This document shows, piece by piece, positions 1 through 4,634 of a DNA stretch of 5,719 nt; position 1 is the first letter of the stretch; every line of letters starts with the position of its first letter. The notes below the pieces were generated by a model. The model ran no database searches. It was not told the origin of the DNA and saw nothing but the letters and a program-made list of their open reading frames with translations. The DNA comes from Treponema sp. Lineage in GTDB: Bacteria; Spirochaetota; Spirochaetia; Treponematales; Breznakiellaceae. A program made the position numbers and the translations under genes. The DNA is taken from NCBI GenBank assembly GCA_031289935.1, contig JAITON010000004.1:1-5719 (forward strand). The letters run 5' to 3'.

Positions 1-1
1 G

Positions 2-319
2 GACGAAGCCTTAAAAACGCAGGCGGAGAGCCTGTTTAACGAACTGGGCATGAATATGACCACCGCCTTTAATGTTTTTGTGCGGCAGGCGGTGAGGCAG
101 CAAAAAATCCCTTTTGACATCAGTGCGGAAAAGCAGCCGGCCGCAAAAGCGGTCGCAAAAAAAGCGGCAAAAAGGAAAGACTTTATGGACGGCATCGTTA
201 TTCCTCCCGGCGAGGAGAACGACCCGTTCTGGAGCCGAAAGAATGTCCGCTATGTTCTGAAGTCAATAAAAGCCGCTAACGAAGGCCGCTTGACGGAACA
301 CGAGCTTATTGAGGCCTAG
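2..319 (+). CDS. RelB/DinJ-family antitoxin, 5' partial
   Basis: Antitoxin of a type II toxin-antitoxin pair, expected to bind the downstream toxin and repress its own promoter as a dimer. The reading frame is open to the left edge, so the true start lies outside the window; the ATG at 50 is internal. The visible 105 residues begin DEALKTQAESLFNELGMNMT, typical of the DinJ/RelB ribbon-helix-helix N-terminus, followed by TAFNVFVRQAVRQQKIPF. The C-terminal part, DPFWSRKNVRYVLKSIKAA followed by TEHELIEA, resembles the toxin-binding tail of DinJ proteins. Between them is an unusual lysine/alanine-rich linker (AAKAVAKKAAKRK, bases 140-178), which makes the protein longer than the usual 85-90 residues. 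The family is clear; the exact partner specificity is inferred from position. Confidence 0.88.
   Translation, partial: DEALKTQAESLFNELGMNMTTAFNVFVRQAVRQQKIPFDISAEKQPAAKAVAKKAAKRKDFMDGIVIPPGEENDPFWSRKNVRYVLKSIKAANEGRLTEHELIEA
311..314 (+). promoter_or_regulatory. Ribosome binding site for the YoeB toxin, inside the antitoxin gene
   Basis: GAGG lies 7 nt before the toxin ATG and within the last codons of the antitoxin gene. Toxin translation is therefore probably coupled to antitoxin translation, as is usual for such modules. Confidence 0.6.
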
Positions 320-321
320 CA

Positions 322-579
322 ATGGGAAAAACGTGGACCGACATAGGGTGGGATGAGTATCTGCATTGGCAAAATCAAGACAGAAAGACCTTGAAAAAGA
401 TTAACCGGCTTATGAAAGAAATCATGAGAACCGGCGACAAAGGCTTGGGGAAACCGGAATTGTTAAGCGGCGATATGTCGGGATGGCGGTCTCGTCGGAT
501 TGACGAAAAGAACCGTTTGATATACCGGGTTTCCGGCGAAACCATTGAAATCTCCCATTGCCGCGGCCACTACGAGTGA
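322..579 (+). CDS. yoeB: YoeB/Txe-family toxin (ribosome-dependent mRNA endonuclease)
   Basis: Complete 85-residue toxin, the usual length for YoeB (84 in E. coli). YoeB binds the 70S ribosome and cleaves mRNA at the A site. Landmarks align without gaps to E. coli YoeB as I know it: WDEYLHWQ (10-17), KKIN (25-28), GKPELL (43-48), SGWRSRRI (53-60), NRLIYRV (64-70) and a C-terminal CRGHYE. The catalytic residues are all present at the same numbers: Glu46, Arg65, His83 and Tyr84. It starts 2 nt after the antitoxin stop and has an internal ribosome binding site, so the two form one transcription unit. E. coli YoeB is paired with YefM, a Phd-type antitoxin, whereas here the partner is RelB/DinJ-like. 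The module is visibly less GC-rich than the operon from 1355 on, compatible with acquisition. It looks active. Confidence 0.93.
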   Translation: MGKTWTDIGWDEYLHWQNQDRKTLKKINRLMKEIMRTGDKGLGKPELLSGDMSGWRSRRIDEKNRLIYRVSGETIEISHCRGHYE

Positions 580-630
580 TTGTTGCGGGAAAGCAGCGGG
601 AAAGGCTTCACGCGGGGGCGCGGCCCCTCC

Positions 631-1260
631 CTAGTCGAGGGGGTATCCTGGCAGGCGATGGATATCGGAGATAAACTCCACATCATCCTCCCGCTGGATA
701 AGCAGATAGGGGGGCTTCCCGGCAAAATCAAGATCGAATTGCCCGCCCCCATAGAGTATTGAGCCTTTGTAGTTAGTGAGGTAACCGGCCTGGTGGTCAT
801 ACTCCAGGTAGAAAAAGTCCTCGGGGTCCTTCCCGTCGTGGCTGAACTTCAGCTTGTTCCCGCTGTTCTCATAGTCAAAACAGAGCTCCAGGGTCATGCT
901 CCCGTCGGGCCCGGTGGAAATTCCCCCCTTGGACAGGATCGCCCCCGCTGTTTGCCCGTCCAGGCTTATGACCAACTGTTCGTATTGCCCGGTAAATAAC
1001 AACTGGTTATCCTGCTGGTTGATGCCGGGAGTATGAGTTCTCCGTTCCATGATGATGGATTTCGAAATATAAAATTGAAGCTGCGGTAGATCAATGCCGC
1101 CGCTCTGGGCCAGCTCCACCATCTCCCGGGTGAGCGGTACCAGAAACATTTCCCTTTCGCCGGCTACCGGTACCGGCTCCGGGGCCGGAACTTCGGTCTG
1201 GCAGCCTGCCAGGCTCACTGCGGTGATCAATACCAGCCCTATCAGTATCCTGCGGTTCAT
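631..1260 (-). CDS. Predicted lipoprotein of unknown function
   Basis: A 209-residue protein I do not recognise. The start at 1260 is chosen because AAGGAG lies 6 nt upstream and because it begins a textbook lipoprotein signal: MNRR, a hydrophobic core (ILIGLVLITAVS) and the lipobox LAGC, giving Cys20 as the lipidated residue. The mature protein starts with a Pro/Val-rich spacer (residues 23-33, with EVPAPEP) that would tether it to a membrane. The rest (about 37-209) is rich in alternating hydrophobic and polar residues with many Gly and aromatics (LQFYISKSIIMERR, LLFTGQYEQLVISLDG, GSILYGGGQFDLDF), suggesting a beta-rich periplasmic or surface fold. Only one Cys (127) remains in the mature chain besides Cys20. 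It is convergent with the toxin gene and divergent from the ATP-grasp operon, so it is transcribed alone. Longer in-frame starts exist (to 1326) but would place extra residues before the signal peptide. Confidence 0.88.
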   Translation of the reverse strand: MNRRILIGLVLITAVSLAGCQTEVPAPEPVPVAGEREMFLVPLTREMVELAQSGGIDLPQLQFYISKSIIMERRTHTPGINQQDNQLLFTGQYEQLVISLDGQTAGAILSKGGISTGPDGSMTLELCFDYENSGNKLKFSHDGKDPEDFFYLEYDHQAGYLTNYKGSILYGGGQFDLDFAGKPPYLLIQREDDVEFISDIHRLPGYPLD

Positions 1261-1266
1261 TATCAT

Positions 1267-1272
1267 CTCCTT
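1267..1272 (-). promoter_or_regulatory. Ribosome binding site of the lipoprotein gene
   Basis: AAGGAG on the minus strand, 6 nt before the ATG at 1260. It decides between this ATG and the one at 1266, which abuts the site too closely. Confidence 0.8.
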
Positions 1273-1297
1273 GCGCTCAATTCCCGCCCCTCTCTCT

Positions 1298-1326
1298 AGT
1301 ATAGTAGGAAAATTGATGATGGTCAA
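1298..1326 (-). promoter_or_regulatory. Sigma-70-type promoter of the lipoprotein gene
   Basis: On the minus strand, TTGACC (1326-1321) is separated by exactly 17 nt from TATACT (1303-1298), each one base off consensus. Transcription would begin near 1291, leaving a leader of about 30 nt that contains the ribosome binding site. The -35 box lies just upstream of the start chosen for the divergent ATP-grasp gene. Confidence 0.78.
1300..1305 (+). promoter_or_regulatory. Possible -10 element for the ATP-grasp/amidase operon
   Basis: TATAGT on the plus strand shares its TATA core with the -10 box of the opposing lipoprotein promoter. No good -35 box lies 16-18 nt upstream (the best placed hexamer is TCAATT), so if real the promoter is weak or needs an activator. 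Transcription would start near 1312, in keeping with the translation start at 1355. Confidence 0.3.
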
Positions 1327-1354
1327 GTTGAAAAGGACCGATAATCAAGGGGAA

Positions 1355-2968
1355 ATGAAGCAACTTATTATATTGGGCGCGGGGCTGATGCAGGGCCCCG
1401 CCATCAGACTGGCAAAGGAGATGGGGCTGGAGACCGTGGTGGCCGACGGGGACCCCCAGGCGCTGAACGCCCCGCTGGCGGACCGCTTTGAGCCTATCGA
1501 CCTCAGGGACAAGGAGGGGATTGAGGCCCTGGCCCGTTCCCTCAAGGCCGGGGGCCGGCTCGGGGGCATCATGACCGCAGGCACCGATTTCTCCGCCACC
1601 GTGGCCTGGACTGCCGAAAAGCTGGGCCTTCCGGGCATTCCCTACGAGGCCGCCCTGAACGCCTCCGATAAGGAGCGGATGCGCCGCTGCTTTAGGGCCG
1701 CCGGCGTCCCTTCTCCGGCTTTTCTGGGGATTGTCCGGGGGGATTCCCTTCCGGAACTCCCTTTTCGCTTTCCCGCAGTGGTCAAGCCTGTGGACAATAT
1801 GGGCGGCCGGGGCTGCCGCCGGGTCGATTCTCCTGCGGAGCTTGAAGCGGCCCTTCCCGAGGCCCTGGGCTTCTCCCGTTCCGGCCGGGCTATCGTGGAA
1901 GAATACATGGAGGGCCCGGAATTTTCTGTGGACGCCCTCATTTTTCGGGGCAAGATCCTGATCTCCGGCCTCGCGGACCGGCATATCTACTTTCCTCCCT
2001 ACTTTATCGAGATGGGCCATACTATGCCCACGGCCTTCCCCCAGGCTGATCAAGACGCCCTCCTGGCGGCCTTTAGCGCCGGCGCCCGTTCCCTGGGACT
2101 TTTGGGGGAAACCTGCTTTGGTGCGGCTAAGGGGGATATCAAGCTGACTCCCCGGGGCCCTATGATCGGGGAAATCGCCGCCCGGCTTTCCGGGGGCTAT
2201 ATGTCGGGCTGGACCTACCCCTACGCTTCCGGCGTGGAAGTAACCCGGGGGGCAATTCTCGCGGCCCTGGGAGAGGAGCCCCCGGAACAGGGCCCCGGCA
2301 GCTTGGAAGCCCGCCGGGATTGGACCAGCGCCGAGCGGGCCTTTATCTCGATCCCCGGCAGGGTCCGTTCTATTCACGGCCTGGAAGCGGCCCGGGAAAG
2401 GCCTTTGGTAAAAGATCTTTTTCTCCGGGCCGGCGAGGGAAGCCCGGTCTGTTTCCCGGAAAACAACGTCTCCAAGTGCGGCAACCTGATCTCCGCCGCT
2501 CCGGGCCGGGCCGTAGCCGTGGCCGCTGCCGAGGAGGCCGTCCGGGCCGTCCTTTTCCGTCTGGTTTCTCCGGACCCCGGTACCGACGCCTTCCTGGCCG
2601 CTTCCAGCGTCTTCCCCCCCGGTGCGTTTAGTCTGAGCCCCGAGCTCAGGGCCGCTTTGACGGAACTTCCCGATCCGGCGCTCCCCCGGCGCCCAGCCCC
2701 GGGCTGGGACCCGGTGATTATTTCCTTCCCGGCCCTTTCCGGTTCGGATCTCCGGGACTATGCCGGCAGGACCGTCCGGGAGAGCCTCGACGCCGTCCGG
2801 TCTCTCACGGGCCTATCTCTACCGGAGCTGGCCCAGGACGCGGTTTCTGACCGGCCGGTCCTGGGCCGGAACTTTTGGGCGGCTCTGGTCCGGGGAGGCT
2901 ACCAGGGGGCCGTCTACTCTATCGACCGTTTATTCGGGACCGGGCGAGGGGCCAATGAAAACCGCTAA
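1355..2968 (+). CDS. ATP-grasp ligase of unknown substrate with C-terminal extension
   Basis: A 537-residue cytoplasmic protein of the ATP-grasp superfamily, which joins a carboxylate to an amine or similar nucleophile through an acyl-phosphate. Residues 1-100 are the pre-ATP-grasp Rossmann-like domain (MKQLIILGAGLMQGPAIRLA, then VVADGD). The ATP-grasp fold follows: SDKERMRRCFRAAGVPSP (104-121), VVKPVDNMGGRGC (142-154, with Lys144 and the Gly-rich loop), hinge VEEYMEGPEF (181-190), and the metal-binding region DIKLTPRGP to GEIAARLSGGY (Asp261 and Glu273 as likely Mg ligands). The Asn common two residues after that Glu is Ala275 here. Residues 300-404 resemble the C-terminal domain of this group. 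Residues 405-537 are an extension I cannot assign. The start at 1355 fits the family N-terminus and has AAGGGG just upstream, closely spaced; in-frame ATGs at 1316 and 1319 are alternatives. The gene overlaps the amidase start by 14 nt. The substrate is not readable from sequence. Confidence 0.88.
   Translation: MKQLIILGAGLMQGPAIRLAKEMGLETVVADGDPQALNAPLADRFEPIDLRDKEGIEALARSLKAGGRLGGIMTAGTDFSATVAWTAEKLGLPGIPYEAALNASDKERMRRCFRAAGVPSPAFLGIVRGDSLPELPFRFPAVVKPVDNMGGRGCRRVDSPAELEAALPEALGFSRSGRAIVEEYMEGPEFSVDALIFRGKILISGLADRHIYFPPYFIEMGHTMPTAFPQADQDALLAAFSAGARSLGLLGETCFGAAKGDIKLTPRGPMIGEIAARLSGGYMSGWTYPYASGVEVTRGAILAALGEEPPEQGPGSLEARRDWTSAERAFISIPGRVRSIHGLEAARERPLVKDLFLRAGEGSPVCFPENNVSKCGNLISAAPGRAVAVAAAEEAVRAVLFRLVSPDPGTDAFLAASSVFPPGAFSLSPELRAALTELPDPALPRRPAPGWDPVIISFPALSGSDLRDYAGRTVRESLDAVRSLTGLSLPELAQDAVSDRPVLGRNFWAALVRGGYQGAVYSIDRLFGTGRGANENR
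2946..2951 (+). promoter_or_regulatory. Ribosome binding site of the amidase gene
   Basis: GAGGGG lies inside the last codons of the ATP-grasp gene, about 4 nt before the ATG at 2955. Together with the 14-nt gene overlap it supports coupled translation and rejects the longer frame that opens at 2760. Confidence 0.6.
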
Positions 2969-4034
2969 AGTCCTTTTTATGATATATAGTTTGGTTTTCA
3001 TAACGGCGGGCCTTTCCGCCCAGAGCCCGGCGGATCTCTCCCTGGACGAGACGCTGGCCCAGCTTAACTTCCCCCGGTCCGATCCGGCGGAACTCCGCTG
3101 GGATCCCCTTTTCGGTTCCGGGGTCTTGAGTATTGCCGGCCACGAGGCCGCCTTCTCTACTGCCGAAGCCGGCGGGGCCGGTTACCTCATCCTGGATTCC
3201 CGGGACCTCTATACTGTCCCCGCCCCCTCCCTGGTGAACGGGAATCTCTATTTTCCCGGAGTCTTTGTCAGCACTCTGCGGGAGGCCCTGGAAACCCGGA
3301 TCGCCGATGAATCCTTCCAATATAAGATCGCCGCCATCATCATCGACCCCGGTCATGGCGGCAAAGACCCCGGAGCTATAGGGGAGCACCAGGTCGACGG
3401 TCAAACCCTCAGGGCCGTGGAAAAGGACATTACCCTGGAAGTATCCCGGCTCCTCTACGAGCGGCTTCGTGCCGCCTATCCCGACAAGCGAATCCTTATG
3501 ACCCGGACCGGCGACACGTATCCCAGCCTGGATGACCGGGTGGCCATTGCCAATGCGGTGTCCCTGGCGGAAAACGAGGCCATCATCTATATCTCTATCC
3601 ACGCCAATGCATCCCTGAACTCCTCTGCCCGGGGCTACGAGGTCTGGTATCTCAGCTCGGATTACCGCCGGGAACTCGTGAACCGGGATCAGTATGCCGA
3701 TAACCCCGAAATCATCCCCATCCTGAACGATATGCTGGAGGAGGAATTTACCAACGAGAGTATCGCTATTGCCCAGGCCATCATAAAGCGCTACGGCGAA
3801 ACCCTGGGGGCCTTCATGCCTTCCCGGGGAATAAAGGAAGAAGATTGGTTCGTGGTCCGCAACGCCCGGATGCCCTCGGTGCTGATAGAACTGGGCTTTG
3901 TTACCAACCTGGAGGACGCCCTCCTCTTGACCGGCGCCGAGGGCTTGCGGCAGATTGTCGATGCGTTGTATAAAGGGATAGGAGATTTTATCAGCGCCTT
4001 CGAAGGATCCTCCTACCGGGGTCTAGGCTCCTGA
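2955..4034 (+). CDS. Secreted N-acetylmuramoyl-L-alanine amidase (Amidase_3)
   Basis: A 359-residue zinc amidase that cuts the bond between N-acetylmuramic acid and the L-alanine of the stem peptide, acting on peptidoglycan in the periplasm. Residues 1-22 are a signal peptide ending in LSA, with cleavage before Gln23. Residues 23-124 form an N-terminal region whose stretch PAPSLVNGNLYFPGVFV (89-105) resembles the copper-amine-oxidase-N-like substrate or wall-binding modules of other amidases; that reading is tentative. The Amidase_3 catalytic domain spans about 125-350, with DPGHGGKDPGA (His134), AVEKDITLEV (Glu156), SIHANAS (His216) and VLIELGFVTN (Glu312): three zinc ligands and the catalytic Glu, all intact. 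An insertion-like, acidic segment (about 237-270) lies between the His216 and Glu312 motifs. The start at 2955 is favoured by the ribosome binding site and the signal peptide. It is the second gene of the operon, 4 nt before the GerMN gene. From memory, T. pallidum TP0247 is the counterpart. Confidence 0.93.
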   Translation: MKTAKVLFMIYSLVFITAGLSAQSPADLSLDETLAQLNFPRSDPAELRWDPLFGSGVLSIAGHEAAFSTAEAGGAGYLILDSRDLYTVPAPSLVNGNLYFPGVFVSTLREALETRIADESFQYKIAAIIIDPGHGGKDPGAIGEHQVDGQTLRAVEKDITLEVSRLLYERLRAAYPDKRILMTRTGDTYPSLDDRVAIANAVSLAENEAIIYISIHANASLNSSARGYEVWYLSSDYRRELVNRDQYADNPEIIPILNDMLEEEFTNESIAIAQAIIKRYGETLGAFMPSRGIKEEDWFVVRNARMPSVLIELGFVTNLEDALLLTGAEGLRQIVDALYKGIGDFISAFEGSSYRGLGS

Positions 4035-4038
4035 AACC

Positions 4039-4548
4039 ATGAATATGACGATTAAGGTGATAGCCCCAGCCCTGGCCGGCGGATTGGCCCGGTTTTTCGG
4101 TTCCCCCTTCAAGCGCCGGATCCTCTATCTGGCGGTCCTGGGTGTGTTTACCCTCGCCGACTGCCTGACTGCGGATACTTCCCGCAGGACCTTTGTCTTC
4201 TATAGTTTGGACACGGGCGCGGAGACCGTAGAGGAACGGAGCTTGGCTAAGGCGGATTTTCGGGAAGAAGATATTCGGCGCTATACAGAGGAGGTCCTCT
4301 TGGGGCCCGTCTCTCCGGATCAGGCGCCCCTCTTTCCCAGGGAAACCAGGCTCCAGTCCCTGCTCTACCGTAATGGTACGGTTTATGTGGACCTGAGCCT
4401 TGAGGCGGCGGAAGGCTCCTGGCAGAGCTGGTATACTCTGAACGCCAGTATCAGGCGGAATTTCCCCTTTGTAAAAGATATTCGGCTCTTTATGGCAGGT
4501 CGCGAGGCCTATCCCGAAAAATTTCGGGAAAAATTCAACAAAAAATGA
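4039..4548 (+). CDS. Membrane-anchored GerMN-domain protein
   Basis: A 169-residue protein. Residues 1-27 are a basic N-terminus ending in FKRR, followed by one hydrophobic segment (about 28-40, ILYLAVLGVFTLA). Residues 51-155 resemble the GerMN domain, named for the Bacillus germination/sporulation lipoprotein GerM: RTFVFYSLDTGA, YTEEVLLGPVSPDQAPLFP, ETRLQSLLYRNGTVYVDLS and FPFVKDIRLFMAG. The domain would lie in the periplasm. GerMN proteins often occur with amidases, but the molecular role is not known. The hydrophobic segment ends LADC (Cys42); Asp before Cys is not a normal lipobox, so a transmembrane anchor seems more likely than lipidation. There is no good ribosome binding site before the ATG at 4039 (only AGG, 11 nt away); with 4 nt from the amidase stop, translation is probably by coupling. 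The ATG at 4045 and GTG at 4057 are other possible starts. Confidence 0.78.
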   Translation: MNMTIKVIAPALAGGLARFFGSPFKRRILYLAVLGVFTLADCLTADTSRRTFVFYSLDTGAETVEERSLAKADFREEDIRRYTEEVLLGPVSPDQAPLFPRETRLQSLLYRNGTVYVDLSLEAAEGSWQSWYTLNASIRRNFPFVKDIRLFMAGREAYPEKFREKFNKK

Positions 4549-4557
4549 AGAAAACCA

Positions 4558-4586
4558 TTGACACGCAATACTGATTTGAGTATAAT
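4558..4586 (+). promoter_or_regulatory. Exact consensus sigma-70 promoter of flaA
   Basis: TTGACA (4558-4563), a 17-nt spacer and TATAAT (4581-4586) match the bacterial housekeeping consensus at all 12 positions with optimal spacing. Transcription should start near 4593, giving a leader of about 42 nt that is rich in A and T. This predicts strong flaA expression independent of the upstream operon and of the flagellar sigma factor. Confidence 0.92.
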
Positions 4587-4606
4587 CAACGTATCTATAT
4601 TTTTAA

Positions 4607-4620
4607 GATAAAGACTTATC
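4607..4620 (+). promoter_or_regulatory. Small hairpin in the flaA leader
   Basis: GATAA (4607-4611) and TTATC (4616-4620) are complementary around a 4-nt AGAC loop, directly before the ribosome binding site. With five mostly A-T pairs it is weak; it might set spacing or protect the mRNA, or mean nothing. Confidence 0.25.
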
Positions 4621-4621
4621 G

Positions 4622-4628
4622 AAAGGAG
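4622..4628 (+). promoter_or_regulatory. Strong ribosome binding site of flaA
   Basis: AAAGGAG lies 6 nt before the ATG at 4635, close to the ideal anti-16S match. It fixes the start codon and fits a highly made structural protein. Confidence 0.88.
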
Positions 4629-4634
4629 TTGTGA

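Noticed and set aside
615..642. GC-rich hairpins between the convergent toxin and lipoprotein genes as a terminator
   Set aside because: GGGGC/GCCCC (615-627) and CCCCTC/GAGGGG (624-642) can form, but compete with each other and neither has a T tract on either strand; a termination role cannot be supported.
580..999. Small plus-strand open frames opposite the lipoprotein gene
   Set aside because: They lack ribosome binding sites and recognisable domains, and lie opposite a well-supported gene.
1094..1354. Upstream open extension of the ATP-grasp frame
   Set aside because: It runs antisense through the start of the lipoprotein gene; its translation looks non-native, and the family N-terminus begins at 1355.
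1277..2377. Long minus-strand open frame of 366 codons opposite the ATP-grasp gene
   Set aside because: It is a shadow frame of a GC-rich gene: the translation is Gly/Pro/Arg/His-rich, shows no family motifs, and the plus strand has clear ATP-grasp motifs.
2760..2954. Upstream extension of the amidase frame
   Set aside because: It lies wholly within the ATP-grasp gene and would put about 65 odd residues before a good signal peptide; the site at 2946-2951 supports the start at 2955.
2919..3602. Minus-strand open frame opposite the amidase gene
   Set aside because: Shadow frame; the Gly/Asp-rich translation has no recognisable motif and the plus-strand gene has all catalytic residues.
4512..4529. 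Perfect inverted repeat TCCCGAAA/TTTCGGGA as an operon terminator
   Set aside because: It lies inside the end of the GerMN gene and is followed by an A-rich, not T-rich, stretch on the plus strand; on the minus strand no T run follows it either.
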